Assembly: GCF_002102255.1 (NCBI RefSeq)
Contig: NZ_LQPH01000112.1
Location: 1-43,321 of the forward strand
DNA from: Mycobacterium nebraskense
GTDB lineage: Bacteria; Actinomycetota; Actinomycetes; Mycobacteriales; Mycobacteriaceae
Direction of reading: 5' to 3'
DNA: 43,321 nt
Shown here: one piece after another, positions 34,170-43,271 of the stretch
How positions within the stretch are numbered: position 1 is the first letter of the stretch
Layout of the letters: the number at the start of each line of letters is the position of its first letter
Notes under the pieces: model-generated
The model's input: the letters and a program-made list of their open reading frames with translations, nothing else
Database searches by the model: none
Told to the model about the DNA's origin: nothing
Translations under genes and position numbers: made by a program

Positions 34170-35690
34170 TCAGGCCAACGTGCAGCGGTTGCCGTAGTCG
34201 AAGGAGCGGACCCGCACCGAGTGTCCCAGCGGGTCGCCGTCGATCAGCAGCGCGATCAATTCGTCGTCTTCGGTGGTGGAAAGGAACCGGCTACCGTCGT
34301 CCAGCCGGCCGATGATGATCCCGGTCGGGCGGCCGTCGTCGCGCCGCACCGTATAGGTCTCGACGGTGCCGACACCGTCCGCGTTCTCGGTCACCGCCTC
34401 AGTCGGCCAGTTGGCGACCTGCTGCTGCGCCTGCGCGCTGCGGTCGGGCTTCCATCCCGCCGGAGTGGTGGAGTACACGCCGACCGAGTACTTGCTCAGG
34501 ATGCCGCCGTTGGCGCCGACGAGACCGAATTCACCCGGGGTCCTTCGCAATTGCGCGACGGTCTCGGCGACGGCATGCATCGAATAGTTGTTGCCGGCCC
34601 CGCCGAAAAACGGCAGACCGCCGGTCAGGGTCAGGCCGCGCGGATCGTCGGGCGCGATGCCCATGCCGTCGCAGATGTTGAACACCGGCACCGGAAAGCA
34701 GCTGTACAGATCGAAGGTGGCGACATCATCGATGCCGATGCCGGCCATCGCCAGCGCCTCGCGCACCGCCAGAACATGCGACGGCGCATGCCCGAGATCG
34801 GGGCGCTGCAGCAGGGCCTGCTCCTCGAGGTCGGCGTGGCCGTGCAGGTACACCCAGTTCTCCTCGGGCACCCCGAGGCGACGCGCCGCGTCGACCGACA
34901 TCAGTAGCGCGGCCGCGCCCTGGTTCACCTGGTCGCGGGCGACCATCAGCCGCGGGTACGGCTCCGCGATCATCCGGTTGCGCTCGGTCACGGTGATCAG
35001 CTCGTCGACCGTGCGCTCCACCGGTGCGGCGGCGAACGGGTTGCTGGCGGCGATCTTGGTGAACGGCGCGAACAGCTCACCCATCTGCCGCCGGTACTCC
35101 GCCGGCCCCAGGCCGGTCCCGGCCCGCCGGGCATTCTCCAGCAGCGCGTACTGGATCGGCGCGCTGGTCAGACCGTGAATGACGGTGTAGCGCGAGACGA
35201 GCTTCTCGATGCCCTGGCCCCGGTCTTCCAAGTCACCGTCGACCGTCTCGGTGAAGTCGGGCCTGGCTTCGGCTTTCGCGAAGTAGCGCAGTGTCGACGT
35301 CGCATCCGAACCGAACACCATCGCCACCCGAGAGCGGCCCGCGGCGATCTCGCCGGCCAGCTCGCTGATCAGGTGCTGGGGTCCCTGGCCGCCGACGATC
35401 TCGAGAATTGCGCGGGCGGGCGAAGCGCCGACGCGGTTGGCCACGGATCGCGGGTAGTTGTTCGACCGCCCCAGCGGCGCATTGATCATGCCGGAGATCT
35501 CGAACTGCCTGACACCGGCCACGGTGTCGATCGCCGCCGCGACGTCCTCGGCACCACAGTCGTCGACGGCGCCATTGGCCGCCGCGGCGGCCAGCTCGAC
35601 GGGCGACATTCCGCGGTAGTTCCGGTCGTCGATGCGCTCCGCGGCCTGCCCCACGCCGACGAGGACGGGGGTGTTCGGGTCGAGATTCAT
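34170..35690 (-). CDS. Thiolase-like acetyl-CoA acetyltransferase (SCP2-thiolase type)
   Basis: The 506-residue thiolase-like protein has TPVLVGVGQAAERID at the N-terminus, the active-site region SGMINAPLG without the usual catalytic Cys motif clearly visible, EIVGGQGPQHLISELAGEI, and an extra C-terminal domain (about 400-506) with WKPDRSAQAQQQ and VETYTVRRDDGRPTGI, typical of type-1 thiolase-like proteins. FDLYSCFPV and GLPFFGGAGNNYSMHA are conserved SCP2-thiolase segments and the Cys of DLYSCFP may be one of the active ones. It may act in sterol or lipid beta-oxidation. The ATG at 35690 is 127 bp downstream of sucD, after a MIRU-like repeat. Confidence 0.85.
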   Translation of the reverse strand: MNLDPNTPVLVGVGQAAERIDDRNYRGMSPVELAAAAANGAVDDCGAEDVAAAIDTVAGVRQFEISGMINAPLGRSNNYPRSVANRVGASPARAILEIVGGQGPQHLISELAGEIAAGRSRVAMVFGSDATSTLRYFAKAEARPDFTETVDGDLEDRGQGIEKLVSRYTVIHGLTSAPIQYALLENARRAGTGLGPAEYRRQMGELFAPFTKIAASNPFAAAPVERTVDELITVTERNRMIAEPYPRLMVARDQVNQGAAALLMSVDAARRLGVPEENWVYLHGHADLEEQALLQRPDLGHAPSHVLAVREALAMAGIGIDDVATFDLYSCFPVPVFNICDGMGIAPDDPRGLTLTGGLPFFGGAGNNYSMHAVAETVAQLRRTPGEFGLVGANGGILSKYSVGVYSTTPAGWKPDRSAQAQQQVANWPTEAVTENADGVGTVETYTVRRDDGRPTGIIIGRLDDGSRFLSTTEDDELIALLIDGDPLGHSVRVRSFDYGNRCTLA

Positions 35691-35737
35691 AGACCCACTA
35701 TCTACCGCAGGTCCGTCCCCAGGCCTAATCGGGGGGC

Positions 35738-35819
35738 CGCCACGGTTCGATGGTGGCGACCCGCTTCGCCCGGCCACGCCGCGCTCGCGATCGCCACGGT
35801 TCGATGGTGGCGACCCGCT
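35738..35819. repeat. MIRU-like tandem repeat, 54-bp unit, about 1.5 copies
   Basis: A 28-bp segment beginning CGCCACGGTTCGATGGTGGC occurs at 35738-35765 and again, identical, at 35792-35819, giving a 54-bp period with one full unit and a partial one. Each copy can form a short hairpin (CGCCAC against GTGGCG). The second copy overlaps the sucD stop codon, as MIRU elements often do at gene ends. It is a candidate VNTR locus. Confidence 0.7.
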
Positions 35820-36720
35820 ACAGGCTCTGCAGGATCTCCCGGGCCAGCGCCGCGGTCGCCGACGGGGTCTTGCCGACCTTGACGCCGGCCGCCTCCAAGG
35901 CTTCCTTCTTGGCGGCCGCGGTGCCCGACGAGCCGGACACGATGGCGCCGGCGTGGCCCATCGTCTTGCCCTCTGGCGCCGTGAATCCCGCGACGTACCC
36001 GACGACCGGCTTCGAGACGTGGGCCTTGATGTAGTCGGCGGCACGCTCCTCGGCGTCGCCGCCGATCTCACCGATCATCACGATGACCTTGGTGTCGGGG
36101 TCCTTCTCGAACGCCTCGATGGCGTCGATGTGGGTGGTCCCGATCACCGGGTCCCCGCCGATGCCGATCGACGTCGAGAACCCGAAATCGCGTAGCTCGT
36201 ACATCATTTGGTAGGTCAGCGTGCCGGACTTGGACACCAGCCCGACGGGGCCCGAACCGGTGATGTTGGCCGGCGTGATGCCCACCAGCGCCTCGCCGGG
36301 CGTGATGATGCCGGGGCAGTTCGGGCCGATGATGCGGGTCTTGCTGCCCTTGTCCACATTGTAGGCCCACGCAAACGCGGTGTCCTGCACCGGAATTCCC
36401 TCGGTGATGACCACCAGCAGCGGGATCTCGGCGTCGATGGCCTCGATGATCGCGTCCTTGGCGAACTTCGGCGGCACAAAGATGATCGACACGTCGGCGC
36501 CGGTCTTCTCCATCGCCTCGGCGACGCCGCCGAACACCGGCAGCTTGATAATCCGGCCGCCCTTGTCCTCGTGCGTGACGGTGGTGCCCGCCTTGCGCGC
36601 GTTGACGCCGCCCACAATCTGGGTGCCCGCCTTCAGCATTCGGGCGGTGTGCACGGTGGCCTCGCTGCCCGTGATGCCCTGGACGATGACCTTGTTGTCT
36701 TTGTTCAAGAAGATCGACAC
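35818..36720 (-). CDS. sucD: Succinyl-CoA synthetase alpha subunit
   Basis: The 300-residue alpha subunit, with SucC, interconverts succinyl-CoA and succinate with nucleotide triphosphate synthesis in the TCA cycle. The CoA-binding segment is [20 protein letters not shown] (about 15-34). The phosphorylated His is in [13 protein letters not shown] (about 251-263). It starts 16 bp after sucC. It corresponds to Rv0952. The stop codon lies inside the MIRU-like repeat. Confidence 0.97.
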   Translation of the reverse strand: MSIFLNKDNKVIVQGITGSEATVHTARMLKAGTQIVGGVNARKAGTTVTHEDKGGRIIKLPVFGGVAEAMEKTGADVSIIFVPPKFAKDAIIEAIDAEIPLLVVITEGIPVQDTAFAWAYNVDKGSKTRIIGPNCPGIITPGEALVGITPANITGSGPVGLVSKSGTLTYQMMYELRDFGFSTSIGIGGDPVIGTTHIDAIEAFEKDPDTKVIVMIGEIGGDAEERAADYIKAHVSKPVVGYVAGFTAPEGKTMGHAGAIVSGSSGTAAAKKEALEAAGVKVGKTPSATAALAREILQSL

Positions 36721-36736
36721 GTTTCCAAGTCCTTTC

Positions 36737-37900
36737 TCAGGCGCTCGCCAGCTCGGCGGCCTTGTCGGCGGCCTCGTCCATCGTCGGCACCACTGTCACC
36801 AGCGGGTGGTTGGCCTCGGCCAGGATGCGGCGGCCCTCCTCGACGTTGTTGCCGTCGAGGCGCACCACCAGCGGCTTGTTGGCCTCGTCGCCGAGGATTT
36901 CCAGCGCCTTGACGATGCCGGTGGCCACCGCGTCGCAAGAGGTGATGCCGCCGAAGACGTTGACGAACACACTCTTGACCTGTTGGTCGCCCAGGACCAC
37001 GTCCAACCCGGCGGCCATCACTTCCGCCGAGGCGCCACCGCCGATGTCGAGGAAGTTGGCCGGCTTGACGCCCCCGTGCTTCTCCCCGGCATAGGCGACG
37101 ACGTCGAGGGTCGACATCACCAGGCCCGCGCCGTTGCCGATGATGCCGACCTGGCCGTCGAGCTTGACGTAGTTGAGGTGGTGTTCCTTGGCCTTGAGCT
37201 CCAGCGGGTCAGTGGCGTCGCGGTCCTCGAACTCGGCGTGGCCGGGCTGACGGAAGTCGGCGTTGGCGTCGAGCGTGATCTTGCCGTCCAGCGCCAGGAT
37301 TCGATCTTGCGGGTCGCGCACCAACGGGTTGACCTCGACCAGGGTGGCGTCCTCGGCGACGAAGAGCTCCCACAGCTTGTTGATGGTCACCGCGGCCGCG
37401 TCGAGCACCTCGGCCGGCAAGTGGCCCTGCTCGGCGATGGAACGCGCGGTCGCAAGGTCGACACCCTTGACGGCGTTGACCGGAACCCTGGCCAGCCGCT
37501 CAGGCTTGGTGGCGGCGACCTCCTCGATTTCCATGCCGCCCTCCACCGAGCACATGGCCAGATAGGTGCGGTTGGCCCGGTCGAGCAGGAAGGAGATGTA
37601 GTACTCCTCGGCGATGTCGCTGGCCTCGGCGACCAACAGCTTCTTGACGACGTGACCCTTGATGTCGAGGCCGAGGATGTTCTTGGCGTGTTCGTAGGCG
37701 TCTTCGGGAGTCGCCGCGTACTTGACGCCCCCCGCCTTGCCGCGACCGCCGACCTTCACCTGCGCCTTGACCATCACCGGACGACCGATTTCGGTGGCGA
37801 TGTCCCGGGCGCCCTCGGCGGTGTCGGTCACCCGTCCCGGAGTAGTCGGTACGTTGTGCTTGGCGAACAATTCTTTTGCTTGATACTCGAAAAGGTCCAT
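36737..37900 (-). CDS. sucC: Succinyl-CoA synthetase beta subunit
   Basis: The 387-residue ATP-grasp subunit gives specificity for nucleotide and binds succinate. It starts [18 protein letters not shown], with the ATP-grasp segments [17 protein letters not shown] and LVEVNPLV, and the C-terminal [20 protein letters not shown]. The ATG at 37900 is chosen by homology; the open frame extends upstream to 38029 without a start signal. It diverges from the LytM peptidase across 248 bp that contain a CRP-like site. It corresponds to Rv0951. Confidence 0.97.
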   Translation of the reverse strand: MDLFEYQAKELFAKHNVPTTPGRVTDTAEGARDIATEIGRPVMVKAQVKVGGRGKAGGVKYAATPEDAYEHAKNILGLDIKGHVVKKLLVAEASDIAEEYYISFLLDRANRTYLAMCSVEGGMEIEEVAATKPERLARVPVNAVKGVDLATARSIAEQGHLPAEVLDAAAVTINKLWELFVAEDATLVEVNPLVRDPQDRILALDGKITLDANADFRQPGHAEFEDRDATDPLELKAKEHHLNYVKLDGQVGIIGNGAGLVMSTLDVVAYAGEKHGGVKPANFLDIGGGASAEVMAAGLDVVLGDQQVKSVFVNVFGGITSCDAVATGIVKALEILGDEANKPLVVRLDGNNVEEGRRILAEANHPLVTVVPTMDEAADKAAELASA

Positions 37901-38057
37901 GGACTCTCTGTCTTCGCTCGACTCAACTTCTAGGCCTCTTGATGGGCGGTGCCGCGCTCGGCAACTCGCACGGACGAACTGTATCCACTGGCCAACCGGC
38001 CCTTTCCGGCGCGTCCGGCGATGTGGCACAGCTCACGGCATCCCGGCGCACCCGGTT

Positions 38058-38073
38058 CGTGACCCAAATCACA
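38058..38073. promoter_or_regulatory. CRP-like binding site
   Basis: CGTGA-CCCAAA-TCACA differs at one position from the canonical TGTGA-N6-TCACA palindrome. It lies in the divergent region between sucC and the LytM peptidase gene, 158 bp from the sucC start and 76 bp from the peptidase start. M. tuberculosis CRP (Rv3676) recognises such sites, so either gene could be cAMP-controlled. Confidence 0.6.
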
Positions 38074-38148
38074 ATTTCCACCGGATTGCGCGACGAGGTT
38101 GCCAGTTCCGCGAGTTAGCGGATACCGTCCTAGGGTCCAGATAACGTT

Positions 38149-39273
38149 ATGGTCACGATACGAGGACATTTCAGCTTGTCCCAGCACCGTTTGGCTCCTT
38201 CTACTGCTGAAACAGCAGGCGTGGTGAGGGTTAGTCGCGCGGCCGGCGGCCGGGGAATTGAGCCCGATCGCAACGAAGTCACCGAAATCCTCCCGCTCGA
38301 CGGCTTCAACTTCGATGACTTCGATTGGCGCGACGAGGTCAGCGATCTCGGCGAGCTCGACTACAGCAACGACTCGCCCTTCGACAACGAAGCGCAAGTG
38401 TTGCTGGCTCCCGAGCTTGACGACCTGAACGAGGCCGACGATCCGGCCACGCTGTGGCTGGCCGCCCCGGTAACCGAGGTGTTGCCGCGCGTGGTCGTCG
38501 AACCCGCGGCCGCTCCGCGTCCGGGTCGCACGCACACCGTCGATGTTGTGGGTGTGGGACGACGCGGCGGGCAGCATCGCAAGGAACCGACCAGCGCGGC
38601 CAGGGGTCGCCTGCTGATCTCGGCGATGGCCGCCGGCGCGGCCGCAGCGGCCGCCCACACCGCAACCAGCCACGCCGATACGCCCAAGACCGACGCCGTG
38701 CTGACCGCGAACGCGTCGGCGCTCACCGGCGGGTCGGGCAACAACACCATCCGCGGCGCCCAGGTGGTCGCGCTCGAGCCGGTCGCGACCGCCGCGGTAC
38801 ACAACCAAGAGCTCGCCAAGGGCGTTGCTTTCGCCAACGATCGCGCTCAGCGTGAGGCGCGATTGCAGCAACCGCTGTATGTGATGCCGACGAAGGGCAT
38901 CTTCACCTCTAACTTCGGTTACCGCTGGGGCGTCCTGCACGCCGGCGTCGACCTGGCCAACTCGATCGGAACACCGATTTTCGCCGTGTCCGACGGCGTC
39001 GTGATCGATGCGGGCCCCGCCGCCGGCTACGGCATGCTGGTCAAGCTGCGCCATGCCGACGGCACGGTGACGCTCTATGGCCACGTCAACACCACGCTGG
39101 TCAGCGCCGGCCAGCGCGTGATGGCCGGCGACCAGATCGCCACCATGGGCAACCGGGGTAACTCCACCGGCCCGCACCTGCATTTCGAGGTGCTCCAGGG
39201 CGGCACCGAACGAATCGACCCCGTGCCGTGGCTGGCTAAGCGGGGTCTTATGGTCGGTAACTACGCTGGTTGA
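38149..39273 (+). CDS. M23 (LytM-type) peptidase
   Basis: The 374-residue protein has a long acidic N-terminal part (about 40-105), a basic stretch, one hydrophobic segment (about 145-165) that acts as signal anchor, and a C-terminal LytM zinc-peptidase domain. The domain has [14 protein letters not shown] (His and Asp ligands), [15 protein letters not shown], and GPHLHFEV (catalytic HxH). Such enzymes cut peptidoglycan cross-bridges or activate amidases at division. It corresponds to Rv0950c. The ATG overlaps the palindrome ATAACGTTAT, and the next gene starts 1 bp after its stop. Confidence 0.93.
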   Translation: MVTIRGHFSLSQHRLAPSTAETAGVVRVSRAAGGRGIEPDRNEVTEILPLDGFNFDDFDWRDEVSDLGELDYSNDSPFDNEAQVLLAPELDDLNEADDPATLWLAAPVTEVLPRVVVEPAAAPRPGRTHTVDVVGVGRRGGQHRKEPTSAARGRLLISAMAAGAAAAAAHTATSHADTPKTDAVLTANASALTGGSGNNTIRGAQVVALEPVATAAVHNQELAKGVAFANDRAQREARLQQPLYVMPTKGIFTSNFGYRWGVLHAGVDLANSIGTPIFAVSDGVVIDAGPAAGYGMLVKLRHADGTVTLYGHVNTTLVSAGQRVMAGDQIATMGNRGNSTGPHLHFEVLQGGTERIDPVPWLAKRGLMVGNYAG

Positions 39274-39274
39274 G

Positions 39275-39853
39275 GTGACCGCGCCGAATCAACCGCTTCC
39301 CGGTCCCCAGCCGCCCGAGTCCACTTCCCCGTCGGACTCCAAGACGCGGATCATCCGCCGGGCACCCACCGGACCGGTCCCCGTAGCGGCGGAATCCCCG
39401 ACCACCCACATTCCGTCACAGCCACCGCCGTACCAGGGCGCTTCTCGCGCGGGGCGCCGAGCAACTTTGGGTGCGCCGGCCGATGTGCCGAGCGACCGGA
39501 CCGCCGTCGCCGCTTGCGCGGTCAGCATCATCAGTGGGTGGGCCACCTCGGTGGTGGCGACCGACCTGATCGCCGGCTGGTGGCGGACCGACCGCCTGTT
39601 CTGCATCGCCGTGGCGTTCCTCGCCCTGGTGTTCGCCATCACCACCGTTTCCGGCGTGATCATGTTGCTGCAGCACCGGCCTTTTGGGCGCTACCTCATC
39701 GTGGTTGGCGCCGTGGTCGCGGTGCTGACCTACATCGGTGTGTTCATCGCGGGTGCCCGTGTCGCGTGGATCGTGCACCTGCTGCCGTTGCTGCCGATCG
39801 CCAGCGTGGTGCTGGCCATGCACCCGCGAACCAAACGCTGGCTGGAGGTCTGA
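39275..39853 (+). CDS. Putative four-TM membrane protein with disordered N-terminus
   Basis: The 192-residue protein has a Pro/Ser/Thr-rich N-terminal half (1-75) with GPQPPESTSPSDSKTR and IIRRAPTGPVP, then four hydrophobic segments (about 78-100, 108-132, 137-160, 163-181). The GTG start at 39275 begins 1 bp after the stop of the M23 peptidase, so it is translationally coupled to it. I do not recognise the family and I do not recall an M. tuberculosis counterpart at this position. A role with the peptidase at the envelope is likely only from context. Confidence 0.7.
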   Translation: MTAPNQPLPGPQPPESTSPSDSKTRIIRRAPTGPVPVAAESPTTHIPSQPPPYQGASRAGRRATLGAPADVPSDRTAVAACAVSIISGWATSVVATDLIAGWWRTDRLFCIAVAFLALVFAITTVSGVIMLLQHRPFGRYLIVVGAVVAVLTYIGVFIAGARVAWIVHLLPLLPIASVVLAMHPRTKRWLEV

Positions 39854-39890
39854 CCCGGGTGCGAGCCCGGCCGACCTTTAGGCGACTTTC

Positions 39891-39920
39891 GAATCCGCTA
39901 TCACCTGCGATATCGGATTC
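39891..39920. terminator. Hairpin between convergent genes
   Basis: GAATCCGCTATC and GATATCGGATTC form arms with 11 of 12 paired positions around a 6-nt loop (ACCTGC). The hairpin lies between the convergent stops at 39853 and 39984, so it may end transcription from both sides. Confidence 0.6.
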
Positions 39921-39983
39921 CCGAATCATCTAATGGTCCGCAGGCGCTATCCGTGTGAGTGATGGGCTACGCGCCCGTGGCGG

Positions 39984-42317
39984 CTAGAGCTTGCTGATCG
40001 GGGCGTGGTTGTGCATCAGCTTGACTCGTCCGGCGCTGCCGAAATCGATGAGCGACATGGCTGATTCGCCTACCCCGGACACTTCCTCGACGCGGCCCAG
40101 CCCGTACTTGTCGTGAGTCACCCGGTCGCCGGGCTCGAGCACCAGCAGCGGACGCTTGCCCGCGCCCGAGCGGGTCGGGGCCGCGCGCGGCGTACCGAAC
40201 CGGCCGGCGCCGCTCACCGGCGCGCTGAACGACGGGGCCGGCGCGGTGCGCCGCCACTCGATGAGTTCCTGCGGAATCTCCCGCAAAAAGCGCGATTCCG
40301 GGTTCAGCATCGGCTGCCCCCAGGAGGAGCGGATGATGGCCCTGCTCAAATACAGCCGCTGGCGGGCGCGGGTGATGCCGACGTAGGCCAGCCGCCGCTC
40401 CTCGGACAGTTCGGTCGGATCGTCCAGCGCCCGCATATGCGGAAACATTCCGTCCTCCCAGCCGGTGACGAACACCACCGGGAACTCCAGCCCCTTGGCG
40501 GTGTGCAACGTCATCAGGGTGACCATGCCGGCGCCGTCGTCGGGGATCTCGTCGCTGTCGGAAACCAGCGATACCCGTTCCAGGAACTCCGCCAGCACAC
40601 CGGTGTCCGGCACGTCCTCGTCGTCCGGGGCCTGTAACGACTCGCCCAACGCGACGGCGTTGGCCCGGTCGGTGCTGAATTCGTGTGCCACACTGACGAG
40701 TTCGTTGAGGTTGTCCAAGCGGGCCAGATCTTGCGGATCGGTGGAGGACTCCAGCTCCCGGCGGTATCCGGTACGTTCGAGCACGGACTCGACCAGATCG
40801 CCGAGATCCTCGTCGAGGCGGCCCCGGAGCTCGTCGAGCAGTTCGACGAAACCGGTGATCGCCTTCTCCGCGCGCGAATTGAGCATCGGCACTTTGCCTT
40901 CGGCCGCGGCCACCAGCGCGTCGGCGAAACTCGCGCCGGTGTTCTCGGCGTACACCGCCACGCAAGCCTCGGCACGATCACCGATGCCGCGGCGCGGGGT
41001 GTTGAGGATGCGCCGCATGCTGACCGCGTCACCGGGGTTGTCCAGCACCCGCAGATAGGCGACGATGTCGCGGATCTCTTTGCGCTCGTAAAACCGCACT
41101 CCCCCAACGACTTTGTAGGGAATGCCCGCGCGGATGAACACCTCTTCGAACGACCGCGACGAGTTGTTGGTGCGATAGAACACGGCCACGTCGTTGTAGC
41201 TGATCTCGCCCCGGTCGGCGAGCGCATCGATCTCCTCCGCCACGAACCGGGCCTCGTCGTGCTCGTTGTCCGCGACGTAGCCGACGATCAATTCGCCGGC
41301 GCCGGCGTCGGTCCACAGCCGTTTGTCCCGCCGTCCGGAGTTCCGCGCTATCACGGAATTGGCCGCCGACAGAATGTTTTGCGTCGAGCGGTAATTCTGT
41401 TCCAGCAGAATGGTTGTCGCTTCCGGATAGTCGCGCTCGAAGTCCTCGATGTTGCGGATGGTGGCACCGCGGAACGCATAAATCGACTGATCAGCGTCGC
41501 CGACCACGCACAATTCCGCCGGCGGCACATCGTCGGGCGATTCCGTGCCGTCGTGACCGACCAGTTCCCGCACCAGCACGTACTGCGCATGGTTGGTGTC
41601 CTGATACTCGTCGACCAGAACATGACGGAACCGGCGACGGTAGTGCTGGGCGATCTGCGGGAAGGCCCGCAGTACTGCGACGGTTTCGCCGATCAGGTCG
41701 TCGAAGTCCAGCGCGTTGGCCGCGCGCAGCCGCCGCTGGTATTCGCCGTAAACGGAGGCCACGGTGCGGACCAGGTCGTCGGAATCATCCGTTAGTTTGG
41801 CCACCGCCTCGGCGGGGTCGATCAGCTCGTTCTTCAGGTTGGAGATCGCGTTCGCCAGCAATCGGGGTGAGTAGCGCTTGATGTCGAGCCCCATGTCGCG
41901 CCCGATCATCTGCAGCAGACGGCGGGAATCGTCGGCGTCATAGATAGAGAAGTTGGAATTGAGGCCTTCGATCAGCGACGCCTGGTTGCGCAGGATGCGC
42001 ACGCACGTCGAGTGGAAGGTGGACACCCACATGGCACGGGCCCGGTTGCCCACCAAGCGCACCACGCGTTCACGCATCTCGGCCGCGGCCTTGTTGGTGA
42101 AGGTGATGGCCAGGATCTGCCCCACCCCGACACCGCGCGCTGCGATCAGATAGGCGATGCGGCGCGTCAACACCGCGGTCTTGCCCGAGCCCGCCCCCGC
42201 CACGATCAACAGCGGCGAACCCTCGTGCACCACCGCCTGGCGCTGTTGCGGGTTGAGGCCCTCCAGCAGCTGATCTGCGTCGGAGGCCACATTGGCATCG
42301 GTTGCGTACACACTCAT
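39984..42317 (-). CDS. uvrD1: ATP-dependent DNA helicase UvrD1/PcrA
   Basis: The 777-residue superfamily 1A helicase unwinds DNA 3' to 5' in nucleotide excision repair and recombination. Walker A is GAGSGKT (41-47), motif Ia FTNKAAAEM, motif II VDEYQDTN, motif III VVGDADQSIYAFRGA, motif IV QNYRSTQNIL, motif V MTLHTAKGLEF and motif VI YVGITRARQRLYL. The C-terminal part after about 690 is a tudor-like region that in M. tuberculosis UvrD1 binds Ku. It corresponds to Rv0949. No LexA box (GAAC-N4-GTTC) is seen upstream of the ATG. Confidence 0.97.
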   Translation of the reverse strand: MSVYATDANVASDADQLLEGLNPQQRQAVVHEGSPLLIVAGAGSGKTAVLTRRIAYLIAARGVGVGQILAITFTNKAAAEMRERVVRLVGNRARAMWVSTFHSTCVRILRNQASLIEGLNSNFSIYDADDSRRLLQMIGRDMGLDIKRYSPRLLANAISNLKNELIDPAEAVAKLTDDSDDLVRTVASVYGEYQRRLRAANALDFDDLIGETVAVLRAFPQIAQHYRRRFRHVLVDEYQDTNHAQYVLVRELVGHDGTESPDDVPPAELCVVGDADQSIYAFRGATIRNIEDFERDYPEATTILLEQNYRSTQNILSAANSVIARNSGRRDKRLWTDAGAGELIVGYVADNEHDEARFVAEEIDALADRGEISYNDVAVFYRTNNSSRSFEEVFIRAGIPYKVVGGVRFYERKEIRDIVAYLRVLDNPGDAVSMRRILNTPRRGIGDRAEACVAVYAENTGASFADALVAAAEGKVPMLNSRAEKAITGFVELLDELRGRLDEDLGDLVESVLERTGYRRELESSTDPQDLARLDNLNELVSVAHEFSTDRANAVALGESLQAPDDEDVPDTGVLAEFLERVSLVSDSDEIPDDGAGMVTLMTLHTAKGLEFPVVFVTGWEDGMFPHMRALDDPTELSEERRLAYVGITRARQRLYLSRAIIRSSWGQPMLNPESRFLREIPQELIEWRRTAPAPSFSAPVSGAGRFGTPRAAPTRSGAGKRPLLVLEPGDRVTHDKYGLGRVEEVSGVGESAMSLIDFGSAGRVKLMHNHAPISKL

Positions 42318-42412
42318 GTTGGTCCAAACTTACCGCCGCCCACCGACGCAACGCGCCCAGGCGTCAGACCAGGCTAGTGCTCCGACCACCCTTCGCCGGG
42401 CATATCCGGGCC

Positions 42413-42432
42413 TGCAAAAAGGGTGTTTTGCA
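42413..42432. promoter_or_regulatory. Palindrome in the uvrD1 upstream region
   Basis: TGCAAAA-AGGGTG-TTTTGCA has perfect 7-bp arms around a 6-nt centre, in an AT-rich patch about 100 bp upstream of the uvrD1 start. It may be a regulator site or an RNA hairpin. I do not recognise it. Confidence 0.5.
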
Positions 42433-42468
42433 ATCCAATACGCGCCGGGCGTTTGAAACGGTGACCAA

Positions 42469-42484
42469 TTAGACCCGAGTCTAA
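42469..42484. promoter_or_regulatory. Perfect 16-bp inverted repeat
   Basis: TTAGAC-CCGA-GTCTAA has perfect 6-bp arms around 4 bp, sized like a TetR- or MarR-family operator, and lies between uvrD1 and the chorismate mutase gene. The cognate regulator is unknown. Confidence 0.5.
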
Positions 42485-42811
42485 AAGCCACTCATAATCG
42501 CGCTCTAGTTTGCCTGGCCGTCAATCTCGCGCAATCCGCGATAAGCGCTCAATTTCGCCCGGTGTAAATGGAATCCATACCGGCGAGCCACCACGGCTGG
42601 GCGTCGGCACAATCGAACACCGGGAGTCGCCGTTCGGTCGCCGACCGCGCAATAGCCAGCTCACAAGCCCCTTTTTGCGCCGAAGCTGTTTTTAGTGGCA
42701 CACTCGTTTAGTGCTCAACGCGCAGTGCCGCCGGCAGCGCCCCACCCCGAACTGCCGCCGATTTTGCTACGGGTACCGGTTAGCGGTCCCCGTGGTCTAG
42801 CTGCTTTCAGA

Positions 42812-42845
42812 GAGCCCCGTGGTCCACTTCCGGAGATCGGGGCTC
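42812..42845 (+). promoter_or_regulatory. Leader hairpin before the chorismate mutase gene
   Basis: GAGCCCCG and CGGGGCTC are perfect 8-bp arms around an 18-nt loop and are followed by GTCTCTTTT, the form of an intrinsic terminator, 26 bp before the chorismate mutase ATG. A terminator in front of an aromatic pathway gene could work as an attenuator, or could end a short upstream RNA. This is a proposal from structure only. Confidence 0.55.
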
Positions 42846-42871
42846 GTCTCTTTTGTGAGGCCCGAAACCGG

Positions 42872-43204
42872 ATGAGACCACAGCCCCCACATCCCGAGAA
42901 TGCGGAGTTAGCAGAGATGAAGGTTGAGACGGTGGAAACCCCACAGACGGCGGCCGCCGAAGAGTTGAGCGTCGACGAGTTGCGCCACGAGATCGACCGC
43001 TTGGACGCGGAGATCCTCGCCGCGGTGAAGCGGCGCACCGAGGTGTCTCAGGCGATCGGCAAGGTACGGATGGCATCCGGCGGCACACGGCTCGTCCACA
43101 GCCGCGAAATGAAGGTGATCGAGCGCTACAGCGAGCTCGGTCCCGACGGTAAGGACCTCGCGATCCTGCTCCTGCGGTTGGGCAGGGGCCGGCTCGGCCA
43201 CTGA
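42872..43204 (+). CDS. Chorismate mutase, AroQ-delta type
   Basis: The 110-residue cytosolic chorismate mutase converts chorismate to prephenate for Phe and Tyr. The helical core has ELRHEIDRLDAEIL, KRRTEVSQAIGKVRM, and HSREMKVIERYSELG. The C-terminal RLGRGRLGH is the segment through which the M. tuberculosis enzyme (Rv0948c) docks onto DAHP synthase AroG, which strongly raises its activity. The ATG at 42872 is chosen because the following residues (MRPQPPHPENAELAE) match Rv0948c as I recall it. It lies downstream of a terminator-like hairpin. Confidence 0.94.
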   Translation: MRPQPPHPENAELAEMKVETVETPQTAAAEELSVDELRHEIDRLDAEILAAVKRRTEVSQAIGKVRMASGGTRLVHSREMKVIERYSELGPDGKDLAILLLRLGRGRLGH

Positions 43205-43253
43205 GGCGGGCCATCACCTGGCTGGGTCGCGTCCGGCTGCTAGGTGTCGTGAC

Positions 43254-43271
43254 CTGACACGTTGTTGTCAG
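43254..43271 (+). terminator. Inverted repeat after chorismate mutase
   Basis: CTGACA-CGTTGT-TGTCAG has perfect 6-bp arms, 50 bp after the chorismate mutase stop. There is no T-tract. It may be a terminator, or the edge of a mobile element that continues beyond the window. Confidence 0.4.

Larger units (their letters stand above)
42318..42871. other. 554-bp divergent intergenic region with several symmetric elements
   Basis: No convincing protein gene is seen; the open frame from 42695 runs in frame into chorismate mutase but lacks a start signal, and the real start is 42872. The region holds palindromes at 42413-42432 and 42469-42484, two T-rich runs (near 42669 and 42690), and a hairpin with 8-bp arms at 42812-42845 followed by a T-rich stretch. 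It could carry a small RNA or an attenuator. Confidence 0.6.

Noticed and set aside
35738..35819. CRISPR array
   Set aside because: There is only one and a half units, the period is continuous without unique spacers, and no cas gene is present; it fits a MIRU-like tandem repeat.
36380..37933. Plus-strand open frame of 517 residues
   Set aside because: It is antisense to sucC and sucD, whose catalytic motifs are intact. Its composition (Val, Asp, Leu, His rich) is that of a mirror frame.
42318..42420. LexA/SOS box for uvrD1
   Set aside because: I looked for GAAC-N4-GTTC in the upstream region and did not find it.
42695..42871. N-terminal extension of chorismate mutase
   Set aside because: The open frame continues upstream by chance through the leader hairpin; the known enzyme type begins at the ATG at 42872 and no ribosome binding site supports 42695.
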